A stretch of DNA of 64,000 nt from JALZOC01 sp031361295 (lineage in GTDB: Bacteria > Acidobacteriota > Vicinamibacteria > Vicinamibacterales > 2-12-FULL-66-21). The stretch covers positions 10,579 through 74,578 of the forward strand of contig JANMCN010000229.1 of the NCBI GenBank assembly GCA_031361295.1, read 5' to 3'. How positions within the stretch are numbered: the first letter of the stretch is position 1; the number at the start of each line of letters is the position of its first letter. Shown in pieces: positions 34,974-44,688 of the stretch. Under the pieces are notes generated by a model. That model worked only from the letters and a program-made list of their open reading frames with translations. It searched no databases and had not been told where the DNA came from. A program made the translations under genes and the position numbers.

Positions 34974-36107
34974 CTATCTCGCCGGCGCGCGCGCCGGCAG
35001 GCCGGCGCCCGGGCGAGCCATGCCGGCCCCGGGCACGACGCCGGCGCCGCGGCTGATCATCTGTTCGAGCTCGTCCTTCAGCGACGAGGCGCCCATCGCC
35101 GTGTCGAGCGTGATCAAACGCTTCTGATACAGCGTCGCGAGCGACTGGTTCATCGTCTGCATCCCGAACTTGTCCTGTCCGGTCTGCATCGTCGAATAGA
35201 GCTGGTGGACCTTGTCGTCGCGAATCAGGTTGCGGATGGCCGGGGTCGGGATCAGGACTTCGAGCGAGATGACCCGGCCCTGCCCGTCGGCGCGCGGCAT
35301 GAGCGCCTGGCAGACGATCCCTTCGAGCACGAGCGAGAGCTGCGTGCGGATCTGCCCCTGCTGGTGGGCAGGAAAGACGTCGATGATGCGGTTGATCGTC
35401 TGCGCCGCGGAATTGGTGTGCAGCGTGGCGAACGTGAGATGCCCCGTCTCCGCGACGCGCAGCGCCGACTCGATGGTCTCGAGATCGCGGAGCTCGCCGA
35501 TGAGCACGATGTCGGGGTCTTCGCGAAGGGCGGCGCGCAGCGCGACCGCGAACCCGTGGGTGTCGCTGTGCACCTCGCGCTGGTTCACCAGGCAGCCCTT
35601 GTGCTGATGGATGTACTCGATCGGATCCTCGATCGTGAGAATGTGCTCGCGCCGTTCAGTGTTGATCTTGTCGATCATGGCCGCGAGCGTCGTGGATTTG
35701 CCGCTGCCGGTCGGCCCGGTGACGAGGACCAGGCCGCGCGGACGATCGGCGAGGGTCGCGAGCACCGGGGGGAGCCCCAGCTCGGCGAAGCTCTTGATCG
35801 TCTCCGGGATGACCCGGTAGACCGCCGCCACCGCGCCGCGCTGGTTGAACACGTTGCAGCGGAACCGCGCGAGGCCCCGGATGCCGAACGAAAAGTCCAG
35901 CTCCAGCGATTCCTCGAACCGCTTCTTCTGCGCGTCCGTCAGCACGCTGTAGGCGAGCCCCTTGGTCTCGGCCGGTCCCAGGCTCGGCAGATCGAGCGTC
36001 TGGAGCTTGCCGTGGACGCGAATCTGCGGCGGAGTGCTCGTGGTCAGGTGCAGGTCGGACCCGCTCTGCTCAACGAGAGTCTTCAGTAGTTCGGGCAGTG
36101 TGGCCAT
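34974..36107 (-). CDS. pilT: PilT: pilus retraction ATPase
   Basis: 377 residues from the ATG at 36107 (a TTG nine bases upstream is also in frame). Motifs: SDLHLTTSTPPQIRVHG, Walker A GPTGSGKSTT, Asp box region ILTIEDPIEYIHQ, Walker B DPDIVLIGELRDLET, His box HLTFATLHTNSAAQTINR, and the AIRNLIRDDKVHQLYSTMQTG retraction motif (AIRNLIRE in most PilT proteins). The C-terminus has an extra Pro/Ala/Gly-rich tail. No clear SD other than GGGA of the upstream array. Confidence 0.95.
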   Translation of the reverse strand: MATLPELLKTLVEQSGSDLHLTTSTPPQIRVHGKLQTLDLPSLGPAETKGLAYSVLTDAQKKRFEESLELDFSFGIRGLARFRCNVFNQRGAVAAVYRVIPETIKSFAELGLPPVLATLADRPRGLVLVTGPTGSGKSTTLAAMIDKINTERREHILTIEDPIEYIHQHKGCLVNQREVHSDTHGFAVALRAALREDPDIVLIGELRDLETIESALRVAETGHLTFATLHTNSAAQTINRIIDVFPAHQQGQIRTQLSLVLEGIVCQALMPRADGQGRVISLEVLIPTPAIRNLIRDDKVHQLYSTMQTGQDKFGMQTMNQSLATLYQKRLITLDTAMGASSLKDELEQMISRGAGVVPGAGMARPGAGLPARAPAR

Positions 36108-36117
36108 ATTTTTCAAT

Positions 36118-36302
36118 CCCAGCTTCGAGCTTCCGGCTTCCAGCTTCCAGCTTCCCGGCTTCCAGCTTCCGGCATCCGGCTTCCAGCATCCGGTTTCCAG
36201 CTTGCGGCTCGTCTGGAACTCGGCCTCAAGCCATCCCGCTCCGCTGGGAGCTGGGAGCTGGAAGCTGGAAGCTGGCAGCCGGCAGCTGGAGACTGGAAGC
36301 TC
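36118..36302. repeat. Large heptamer inverted element between pilB and pilT
   Basis: The longest element here. Left arm 36118-36210: about 13 units of AGCTTCC/GGCTTCC/GGCATCC/GGTTTCC, with slips. Right arm 36243-36302: GCTGGGA, GCTGGGA, GCTGGAA, GCTGGAA, GCTGGCA, GCCGGCA, GCTGGAG, ACTGGAA. The spacer is ~30 bases. It fills the whole gap from the pilT leader to the pilB stop. Confidence 0.92.
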
Positions 36303-36306
36303 GTGC

Positions 36307-38091
36307 CTACTTCACCGTCTCCCGCGCCACTTCCTCGATGGTCGTGACGCCTTCCATCACCTTGTGGAGTCCGCTGCGGCGCAGCGTGATCATCCCTTCC
36401 TCGACCGCCTTGCGCCGGAGTTCCAGGCCCGACGCGCCGACGAGAATCAGCTCGCGAAGCTGCTCGCCGATTTCCATCACTTCGTAGAGGCCGACCCGGC
36501 CCTTGTACCCGGTGTTGTTGCATTTCTCGCAGCCGCTGCCCTTCTTGGGCACGACGGTCTCGGCTTCGTCCTTCGTGAAGCCCGCCTCGACGAGGGCCGG
36601 CGGCGCATGCCGTTCTTCGACCTTGCACTGCGTGCAGATCCGGCGCACCAGGCGCTGCGCGCAAATCAGATTGACGGAGCTCGCCACGAGGAACGGCTCG
36701 ATCCCCATGTTCATCAGCCGGTTGATCGTGCTCGGCGCATCGTTCGTGTGGAGCGTGGAGAGCACGAGATGGCCCGTCAGCGCGGCCTTGACGGCGATTT
36801 CGGCGGTTTCGAAATCGCGGATTTCGCCGACGAGAATGATGTTGGGATCCTGCCGGAGGAACGACCGCAGCGCGGCCGCGAAGTTCAGCCCGATGTTCTC
36901 CCGCACCTGGACCTGGTTCACCCCGACGAGGTTGAACTCGACCGGGTCCTCGGCGGTCATGATGTTCGTTTCGGTGGTGTTGATCTTCGCGATGGACGAA
37001 TAGAGGGTGTTGGTCTTGCCGCTTCCCGTCGGCCCCGTCACGAGCACGAGCCCCCAGGGCTTCGCGATGGCGGCCTCGAGCTTCTTGAGCGAGTTCGGCT
37101 CGAATCCCAGCTTCGTCATGTCGAGCATCAGCTTGTCCTTGTCGAGCAGACGCATGACGATCTTCTCGCCGAAGAGCGTCGGGAGACAGGACACGCGGAA
37201 GTCGATTTCCTTGGTCTGGCCGTTGTCGGCAAAGCGGATTTTGATGCGCCCGTCCTGCGGCAGCCGCTTTTCGGCGATGTCGAGCTTCGCCATGATCTTC
37301 ACGCGGGACGTAATCGCGTCCCGGAACTTCATCGGCGGCGCCATGACGTTGTAGAGAATGCCGTCGATGCGGAACCGGACCCGGAACTCCTTCTCGTAAG
37401 GCTCGACGTGAATGTCGCTCGCGCCCTTCTGAATCGCCGACATCAGCATCAGGTTGACGAGCCTGATGACGGGAGCCTCGCCCCCCTGCCGCTCGAGGGA
37501 AGCCACGTCGATCTGCTCCAACTCCTGGAGCACTTCGACGTCTTCATCGACGATGGCGGCTGATTCCTCGAGGGCCTTGGTGACCATGTCGAGCGAGGCC
37601 GCGCTCGACAGCGAGTCGCCGGATGCCGCCACGGCGGTCCCTTCTCGCGGACCGCGCGCCGCCGGGGCTGCGCTGTAGTACTTCTGGATGGCGTCGGTGA
37701 CGGCCGTCTCCGACGCCACCACCGGTTCCACGTTGTAGCCCGTCATGAACTTGATGTCGTCCATGGCGAACACGTTGGTCGGGTCCGTCATCGCGATCGT
37801 CAGCGTCGCCCCGGCGCGGCTGAGCGGAACGATCTGGTACTTGTGCGCGGTCTCGGACGGGATCAGCTTGATGATGCTGGCGTCAATCTCGAACTGCGTC
37901 AGGTTGATCGAGGGGACCCCGTACTGCTTGCTGAGGAGGGCGGTGATCTCCTCGTCCTTGACGAGCCCGAGCTTGACCAGATTGAAGCCGAGCTTCCCCC
38001 CGTTGGTCTTCTGATAGCTCAGGGCTTCCTGCAGTTGAGCAGGCGTGATGCGCTTTTCTTTGAGCAGCAGCTCGCCTATGCGGACGGGCAT
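36307..38091 (-). CDS. pilB: PilB: pilus extension ATPase
   Basis: 594 residues from the ATG at 38091 (PVRIGELLLKEKRITPAQLQEAL). MshEN/GspE N-domain (~1-160), then Walker A GPTGSGKTNT, Asp box MTAEDPVEFNL, Walker B DPNIILVGEIRDFET, His box LVLSTLHTNDAPSTINR, and the tetra-cysteine zinc motif CTQC...CEKC. All motor motifs are intact. It is the first gene of pilB-T-C-S-R; a promoter is proposed at 38161-38190. The first 33 residues of a longer frame cover the promoter region and are rejected. Confidence 0.95.
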   Translation of the reverse strand: MPVRIGELLLKEKRITPAQLQEALSYQKTNGGKLGFNLVKLGLVKDEEITALLSKQYGVPSINLTQFEIDASIIKLIPSETAHKYQIVPLSRAGATLTIAMTDPTNVFAMDDIKFMTGYNVEPVVASETAVTDAIQKYYSAAPAARGPREGTAVAASGDSLSSAASLDMVTKALEESAAIVDEDVEVLQELEQIDVASLERQGGEAPVIRLVNLMLMSAIQKGASDIHVEPYEKEFRVRFRIDGILYNVMAPPMKFRDAITSRVKIMAKLDIAEKRLPQDGRIKIRFADNGQTKEIDFRVSCLPTLFGEKIVMRLLDKDKLMLDMTKLGFEPNSLKKLEAAIAKPWGLVLVTGPTGSGKTNTLYSSIAKINTTETNIMTAEDPVEFNLVGVNQVQVRENIGLNFAAALRSFLRQDPNIILVGEIRDFETAEIAVKAALTGHLVLSTLHTNDAPSTINRLMNMGIEPFLVASSVNLICAQRLVRRICTQCKVEERHAPPALVEAGFTKDEAETVVPKKGSGCEKCNNTGYKGRVGLYEVMEIGEQLRELILVGASGLELRRKAVEEGMITLRRSGLHKVMEGVTTIEEVARETVK

Positions 38092-38160
38092 CGTTTGAGG
38101 CTCTTGGTCGAAGGGCCGCCGGGAACGCGGCTGAAGCTGAGGTCGAGCTGGGGGAACAGT

Positions 38161-38191
38161 ATTCGAGCACGCCTTGACACTTTTTGTCAAG
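38161..38191 (-). promoter_or_regulatory. Sigma-70-type promoter of pilB with palindromic -35
   Basis: Minus strand: perfect TTGACA (plus 38185-38190), 18-base spacer, TCGAAT (plus 38161-38166), ~70 bases before the pilB ATG. The -35 lies inside the 19-base palindrome CTTGACAAAAAGTGTCAAG (38173-38191; 7-base arms), which could be an operator or a fold in the DNA/RNA. Confidence 0.6.
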
Positions 38192-38223
38192 CCAGCCGAT
38201 TGCGAAAAGGTGAGACGACACTA

Positions 38224-38243
38224 AAGAACAGTGAAGAACAGTG
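38224..38243. repeat. 10-base tandem direct repeat upstream of pilB
   Basis: AAGAACAGTG occurs twice, head to tail, ~35 bases upstream of the proposed -35 of pilB. This position suits an activator site. No function known. Confidence 0.6.
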
Positions 38244-38299
38244 AACTAAGCCCGATGCGGGGGTCTGGGTTGGGTTCTTGAGAAGCGAGCCGGCTCCGG

Positions 38300-39280
38300 C
38301 TAATAGGCGAACCGGGCGGCCACTCCCCAGCCCCGCTGGGCAGGGTCGGAGCCGCGGGTCACCTGGATGTCGAGGAACAGCGAATTGGTCGCCGCGAAGC
38401 TGCCGCCTGCGCTCAGGGCACGGGCCCGTGCTCCGGTAGTATTGAGGTTGAACCCGCCGCGAACCGTCGCCCGGCGGTAGACCCGGCCCTCCGTGCCCGC
38501 CGCAACCCGCCTCGAGGGGCCGTTCAGCCCCTCTGTCTGCAGAAGGTCAGAGTCCGCCGCCACGATCCAGCCTGCCAGCGGAGTCACCGCGACGCCCGCC
38601 CGCGCCTGGCGCTGGAGCCGAAGGGCTGCCCCGCCGGCGGTGCCGAACGACGGTTCACCGGCGTTTCTGAGGGTCAGCCCGGCTTTGAGCTTCCCCACGG
38701 TCCCCATGACACCGAGATCGGCGTCAAAATGCGTGGTTTCCTGCGTCGCGACGTCTCCAGGGGGTGTCAACAGGGCCATCCGCTCGCTGACGGGCCCCAG
38801 CACCGAAGACGCGTAGCCCCGCACCATCTTCAGCGTGGCCCCCACGGTAAGGCCGGGCACGATCGACTGGACGACCGTGGCACCGAGGTGGTGGGTGACG
38901 AGCGTGTCGGCTTCCAACAGAGAGTTCGCCGTGTCCAACCGCCTGGCCGGTGCCACCTGCCTGGAGCTCAGGCGGTAATAGGACAGGCCGAGAGCCGGTA
39001 TTCCGAGCGCCACGAGGAATCCCGACCGGTCGCCCGCCGGTCCAGCTCCAGGCGGTTTCAACTCAGCATTACCGCGATCCAGGACGAAACTGAAGAGAGA
39101 TCCTGACGCGAAGCCTGCCGGATTCCAGTACGCCGCCGACGCATCATCCGCGACGGCGACGAAGGCGCCTCCCATTCCCGCGGATCGGGTGCCGACGGTG
39201 TCGAACGACTGGGCGGCCGCAGGCGCGGTCGCCGCAGCCACGACCAACACGGTGACGAGACCCCGCTGACGCACCATCAT
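38300..39280 (-). CDS. Outer-membrane beta-barrel protein (PorV/FadL-like)
   Basis: 326 residues from the ATG at 39280 (a second ATG follows at once). Signal peptide LVTVLVVAAATAPAAAQS; then GTRSAGMGGAFVAVADDASAAYWNPAGFASG, the N-terminal motif of PorV/OmpP1-type barrels. Alternating strands follow, and the protein ends in WGVAARFAY, an aromatic C-terminal BAM signal. No known substrate. Divergent from the Yip1 gene. Confidence 0.83.
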   Translation of the reverse strand: MMVRQRGLVTVLVVAAATAPAAAQSFDTVGTRSAGMGGAFVAVADDASAAYWNPAGFASGSLFSFVLDRGNAELKPPGAGPAGDRSGFLVALGIPALGLSYYRLSSRQVAPARRLDTANSLLEADTLVTHHLGATVVQSIVPGLTVGATLKMVRGYASSVLGPVSERMALLTPPGDVATQETTHFDADLGVMGTVGKLKAGLTLRNAGEPSFGTAGGAALRLQRQARAGVAVTPLAGWIVAADSDLLQTEGLNGPSRRVAAGTEGRVYRRATVRGGFNLNTTGARARALSAGGSFAATNSLFLDIQVTRGSDPAQRGWGVAARFAY

Positions 39281-39430
39281 CCCAGAGAGCTTAACGTACG
39301 AGTCGCGCCGGCCCGAACGCCGTGGCCGCAACGACTTAAGAGGAAACATCCGCACCCCGGCTGTCGTATTGCTTGGTGCTAGAATCGTTCGTCCCACGGT
39401 CCGCAACCAGAAGGGCGCACCCCACAATTT
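39281..39430. promoter_or_regulatory. Divergent intergenic region (beta-barrel / Yip1 operon)
   Basis: 150 bases without a gene. On the plus strand TAGAAT (39380-39385) could be a -10 box but the -35 is poor. It must hold promoters for both directions. No heptamer array is present. Confidence 0.4.
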
Positions 39431-40159
39431 ATGGCCACTCCTGCCGCCCAGACCGGAGCCATCCAGGCTCCCCTCAGTCTCCCCGCGCGTGTCATCGGCA
39501 TCATCACCGCGCCGCGTGCCACCTACGAATCGGTCGTGGCCCACCCGAAATGGCTGGGCATGCTGGCGCTGGTCGCGATGGTCATGGCGGTCGTGGTCGG
39601 CGGCTTCCTGCTGACGAAGGTCGGGCAGGAAGCCTGGCTCGACGCCGCGCTGAACAGTCCGATGTCGGGGCAGGTGTCGGACCAGCAGATTCAGGGGATG
39701 GAGAAGATGGCGGGGTATGTCGGCTACATCACGGCCGTCTTCTTCCTCGTCGGCACCCCCATCCTCCTGGCGGCTTGCTCGGGCGTGCTGTTCGCGGTGT
39801 TCAACGCGGCGCTGGGCGGCGACGCGACCTTCAAGCAGGTGTTCACCGTGATGGTGCACGTCGGCCCGATCGGGCTGCTCGGGCAGCTCTTCACGGTCCC
39901 GCTCAATTACGCACGCGGAACCATGTCGAGCGCGACGAACCTGGGCGTCCTCACGCAATCCGTGCTCGCGGACGGATCGTTTGCCGCTCGCCTGCTCGGC
40001 ATGATCGACATCTTCGTCATCTGGCAGGTGATCGTCCTGTCCATCGGGCTGGCGGTGCTGTACCGCCGCCGCACGCAGCCGATCGCGATGTCGCTGTTCG
40101 TGCTGTATGCCGTCATCGCCGTGATCGTCGCCTTCGTCCGGCGCGGAGCTGCAGCATGA
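39431..40159 (+). CDS. Yip1-domain integral membrane protein
   Basis: 242 residues with five to six membrane segments. LPARVIGIITAPRATYESVVAHPKWLGMLALVAMV and the pattern of hydrophobic helices match the YIP1 family. It overlaps the adaptor gene as ATGA, so it is coupled to the MacA/MacB-like genes. Role unknown. Confidence 0.83.
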   Translation: MATPAAQTGAIQAPLSLPARVIGIITAPRATYESVVAHPKWLGMLALVAMVMAVVVGGFLLTKVGQEAWLDAALNSPMSGQVSDQQIQGMEKMAGYVGYITAVFFLVGTPILLAACSGVLFAVFNAALGGDATFKQVFTVMVHVGPIGLLGQLFTVPLNYARGTMSSATNLGVLTQSVLADGSFAARLLGMIDIFVIWQVIVLSIGLAVLYRRRTQPIAMSLFVLYAVIAVIVAFVRRGAAA

Positions 40160-41492
40160 GCCGGAACAGGAAGATCCTCGTCGGTCTCGCGATCGTGCTC
40201 GCGCTCGGCGCGATTGCGTTCGCCAATGTCCGGTTCAAGCGCAACGATGGCATCGAGGTCACGACCGAACCGGTCAAGAAGCGCCACCTCGAAGCGATCG
40301 TGTCCGCGTCCGGAAAAATCCAGGCCAAGCGCGACGTCAACATCAGCGCCGACACGATGGGGCGCGTCACGGAGCTGGCCGTCGACGAGGGATACCGCGT
40401 CAGGAAGGGGCAGTTCCTGCTGCAGATCGACCCGCGCAACCTGAAGACCGCGGTGCAGCGGACGGAGGCGTCCCTCGCCGCGGCCCGGTCGAACGCCGAG
40501 CAGGTGCGACTGGCGCTCGACAGCGCCAAGGTCGCCCTGAAACAGGCGCAGGACAACTACAAGCGCCAGCAGGATCTCTGGAAGGGCGGGCTCACCACCC
40601 GCGAGACCCTCGAGCGCGCCGAGAACGAACTCAGAGCCCGCCAGGCGGATCTCGCCTCACAGGAGCAGAACGTCCGTACGATGCAGCTCCGCATGGAGTC
40701 CGAGAGCGCCACCGCCGCGAGCGCGAAGTACGACCTGAGCAAGGTCCGCATCGAATCACCGATCGACGGCATCGTGACCCGCCGGAACATCGAGGCGGGT
40801 GAAACGGTCGTCATCGGGACCATGAACAACGCCGGAACGGTGCTGCTCACGATTGCCGACATGTCCGTCATCCAGGCGGAAGTCGAGGTGGACGAGACCG
40901 ACATCCCGTCGCTGCGCATCGGGCAGCCGGCGAAGGTCAAGATCGACGCCATGCCGGGGCAGACGTTCACGGGCAAAGTGACGGAGATCGGCAACAGCCC
41001 CATCCAGGCAGCCACCGGCGCGTCGACCACTCAGGCGACTAACTTCAAGGTCGTGGTGACACTGGACAAGGAAATCCCCGAAGTGCGGCCCGGCTTCACG
41101 TGCACGGCAGAAATCACGACGGCCGTCCGGGACGGCGCCGTCACGGTGCCCATCCAGGCGACGACCGTGCGTGAGATGATCCTCGACGAGAAGGGCGGCA
41201 TCGTCCGTCCCCCGGACGCGGCGAAGGGCAAGCGTCGTTCGACGCCGGCTGCCGGCGCGGCTTCGACCGAGCTCGCGCCGGGGCAGACGCGCAAGGAGCT
41301 CGAAGGCGTGTTTGCGGTCCAGGACAGCAAGGCGGTGTTCATGCCGATCAAGACGGGCATCGCGGGGGAAAAGTACTTCGAGGTGCTGTCGGGGCTCAAA
41401 GAAGGCGATGCGGTCATCACGGGACCGTTCGCGTCGGTGCGCTCACTCGCGGAGGGAGCCGCGGTGAAGCCCGCAACGACGCCAGTCAAGCC

Positions 41493-41496
<4 letters not shown>
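40156..41496 (+). CDS. MacA-like periplasmic adaptor (HlyD/RND membrane fusion protein)
   Basis: 446 residues from the ATG at 40156. One N-terminal membrane anchor (~7-25), a lipoyl half-motif (ASGKIQAKRDVNISADTMGRVTELAVDEGYRVRKGQ), a long coiled-coil hairpin (~90-185), the second lipoyl half (KVRIESPIDGIVTRRNIEAGETV), a beta-barrel (IQAEVEVDETDIPSLRIGQPAKV) and a membrane-proximal domain with a Lys/Pro-rich insert (~350-385). Links the inner-membrane MacB-like permeases to an outer-membrane channel not present here. Confidence 0.92.
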
Positions 41497-42719
<1,223 letters not shown>

Positions 42720-42721
42720 GC

Positions 42722-42803
42722 TCGGGACTCGGGGACTGGAGACTGGGGACTTTGCACCAGACCCGTTAACTGCAGGCTGATAGCTTGACTGACTGAAAGC
42801 TGA
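42722..42803. repeat. Heptamer-like array between the two permease genes
   Basis: GGGGACT, GGAGACT, GGGGACT (42731-42752) are 7-base units of another family; after TTTGCACCAGACCCGTTAACTGC comes AGGCTGATAGCTTGACTGACTGAAAGCTGAG with a weaker 7-base pattern. The TTGCACCA-AC-ACTGC spacer resembles the one at 44626-44646 by the four-helix gene. Confidence 0.6.
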
Positions 42804-42812
42804 GATCCAACT

Positions 42813-44120
42813 ATGGCCGCCCTGCGCTCCGGGTTACTCGGCGAAATCGTGACGATGTCGCTCGACACGCTGCGCACGAACAAGATGCGCTCGGCGCTGA
42901 CGGTGCTCGGCGTCGTCATCGGCATCACGTCCATCGTCGGTATGACGTCGCTCCTGCGCGGGTTCGACAATTCGCTGCGCGACTCGATCAGCCAGCTCGG
43001 ACCCGATACGATCATGGTGCAGAAGTGGGGCGCACTCAGCTTCGCGTCGGGAAAGAGCTTCCTCGAGGTCGCGCGCCGGCCCAACCTGTCGAGGGAAGAT
43101 GCGCTGGCGATCGAGCGCGACTGCCCATCGGTGGCTCTCATAGATGTCTGGCTGGGAGCGATGGGAAACACTCAGTCCCGCATCTTCTACGGGCACGACA
43201 AAACGAAAACCATCGCGATCCTCGGCGCGACGGAGAACTGGGCTGCGGTCAACTTCGCGAAGCTGGAAATGGGACGGCTCTTCCTGCCGTCCGAGGTCGA
43301 GCATCGCCGGCAGGTGGTCGTACTCGGGCAGTCCCCATGGCAGTCGCTGTTCCCGAACATCGACCCGATCGGCAAAGTGGTGCGGATCGGCGGCAACGAG
43401 TTCACCGTCATCGGAGTCCTGGGCAAGCGGCCGAGCCCGGGCGGATTTTCGACCGGTGCTGACGACTTCGCCGTCATCCCGTTCAGTGCGCACGAAAAAT
43501 TCTACGGCAAGGTGCTCAAGGGTTCGGCGAAGATCTCCGCGAACAGTTTCAATCCGGCGGTGTTCCGCACGGCCATGATCGCGGTGGTCCCGCGCGAAGG
43601 CATGCGCGACGACGCGATGCGCGAGGTGGAGGCGCTGATGCGCATCCGCCACAAGCTCAATCTCGAGCAGCCCAACGATTTCGACCTCGTGACCCAGGAT
43701 GCGATCCTGAAGGTGTGGGATCAGATCAGCCAGGCGACGTTCCTGGGGCTCGTTGTCATCTCGTCAATCGCGCTGATGGTCGGCGGCATCGGCGTCATGG
43801 CAATCATGATGATCTCCGTCACCGAGCGCACGCGCGAGATCGGCGTCCGCAAGGCGCTCGGTGCGCGCCGGCGGGAGATCCTGTGGCAGTTCCTGATCGA
43901 AGCGGCCTTCCTGACCTCCGCCGGAGGAGTCCTCGGAATCATCTTCGGCAGCACAATCGGTCTTGTCGTGCACTGGCTCTCGGGATTCCCCGTGTCGCTG
44001 CCCTGGTGGTCGTTCGCCATCGGCATCGGCTTTTCCGCGACCATCGGGATCTTCTTCGGCCTGTTCCCCGCCATCAAGGCATCGCGGCTGGATCCGATCG
44101 AAGCGCTGCGGTACGAGTAG
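42813..44120 (+). CDS. MacB-like ABC transporter permease 2
   Basis: 435 residues. Same layout as permease 1: first helix MRSALTVLGVVIGITSIVGMTSLL, MacB_PCD domain, FtsX motifs VTERTREIGVRKALGARRREILWQFL and ending FPAIKASRLDPIEALRYE. The two are related but clearly diverged, suggesting a heteromeric permease. Its stop codon TAG forms the first base of a heptamer arm (TAGCTTCC). Confidence 0.92.
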   Translation: MAALRSGLLGEIVTMSLDTLRTNKMRSALTVLGVVIGITSIVGMTSLLRGFDNSLRDSISQLGPDTIMVQKWGALSFASGKSFLEVARRPNLSREDALAIERDCPSVALIDVWLGAMGNTQSRIFYGHDKTKTIAILGATENWAAVNFAKLEMGRLFLPSEVEHRRQVVVLGQSPWQSLFPNIDPIGKVVRIGGNEFTVIGVLGKRPSPGGFSTGADDFAVIPFSAHEKFYGKVLKGSAKISANSFNPAVFRTAMIAVVPREGMRDDAMREVEALMRIRHKLNLEQPNDFDLVTQDAILKVWDQISQATFLGLVVISSIALMVGGIGVMAIMMISVTERTREIGVRKALGARRREILWQFLIEAAFLTSAGGVLGIIFGSTIGLVVHWLSGFPVSLPWWSFAIGIGFSATIGIFFGLFPAIKASRLDPIEALRYE

Positions 44121-44153
44121 CTTCCGGCTACCAGCTTCCAGCTCGGAGCTCCC
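44119..44153. repeat. Left heptamer arm flanking the four-helix-bundle gene
   Basis: Five in-phase units, 35 bases: AGCTTCC, GGCTACC, AGCTTCC, AGCTCGG, AGCTCCC. It begins within the stop codon of permease 2. Its partner in inverse orientation is at 44645-44679, also 35 bases, with the small gene between them. Confidence 0.9.
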
Positions 44154-44225
44154 GCGCTCGGGCGCCAATGGGACATCCACTGAGTACCGTCTTTGCACAC
44201 GCCCGACCGTTCAAGGACCGACGCG

Positions 44226-44594
44226 ATGCAGGACTATCGCAACTTGCATGTGTGGCAGAAGGCCCACGCTCTGGCGGTGGCGACGTACGGAATTTCTGCG
44301 TACTTACGGCAGGCTGAGGCTTGGCCATTACGCGACCAGGTGTTTCGTGCCGCTATTTCGATCCCCTCCAACATCGCCGAAGGTGCCGGTAGAGGCTCAG
44401 ACCTGGACTTCAGGCGGTTTCTCCTTCACTCGTTGGGATCCTGCAATGAACTTGAGTATGATTTGCTTCTTGCGCGGGAGTTGGGATTCCTGCCATCTCC
44501 CGTCCAGACCAAGCTTGCGGGCGAACTCGAGGAGGTTCGACGGATGCTCTCCAGCCTCGTCCAGCGTCTGACCCCCCGGAAGCTACGAGTCTGA
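44226..44594 (+). CDS. Four-helix-bundle protein (S23 / 23S-rRNA intervening-sequence family)
   Basis: 122 residues; ATG at 44226 preceded by AAGGA. YRNLHVWQKAHALAVATYGI, LRDQVFRAAISIPSNIAEGAGRG and FRRFLLHSLGSCNELEYDLLLARELGFL are diagnostic of the TIGR02436/S23 family, small pentameric four-helix bundles first noted inside intervening sequences of 23S rRNA and related to the Avd protein of diversity-generating retroelements. Function unknown. It is bracketed by two heptamer arms of 35 bases each and differs in theme from its neighbours (efflux permease, EF-G-like). It could be a cargo or a nucleic-acid-binding partner of the arrays; that link is inference. Confidence 0.9.
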   Translation: MQDYRNLHVWQKAHALAVATYGISAYLRQAEAWPLRDQVFRAAISIPSNIAEGAGRGSDLDFRRFLLHSLGSCNELEYDLLLARELGFLPSPVQTKLAGELEEVRRMLSSLVQRLTPRKLRV

Positions 44595-44644
44595 AGATTA
44601 CGCAGGACACGCAGTCGCCCGGAGCTTGCACCAAACGCGGGACT

Positions 44645-44679
44645 GCTGGGAGCTGGGAGCTGGAAGCTGGAAGCCCGGA
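44645..44679. repeat. Right heptamer arm flanking the four-helix-bundle gene
   Basis: Five in-phase units: GCTGGGA, GCTGGGA, GCTGGAA, GCTGGAA, GCCCGGA, then GGG, which provides the purine-rich SD (CGGAGGG) for the EF-G-like gene at 44689. Inverse orientation to the arm at 44119. Confidence 0.9.
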
Positions 44680-44688
44680 GGGTAAGCC

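Noticed and set aside
35962..37563. Plus-strand frame with SFQLPASS / WKLEAGS-type peptide repeats
   Set aside because: The repeat peptide is simply the heptamer array read in frame, joined to shadow sequence opposite pilT and pilB. No SD and no homologous domain.
44119..44679. Insertion sequence around the four-helix-bundle gene
   Set aside because: The arms are inverted but no transposase, DDE or HUH motif and no target duplication is visible, so it is not called an IS; it is kept as a finding.
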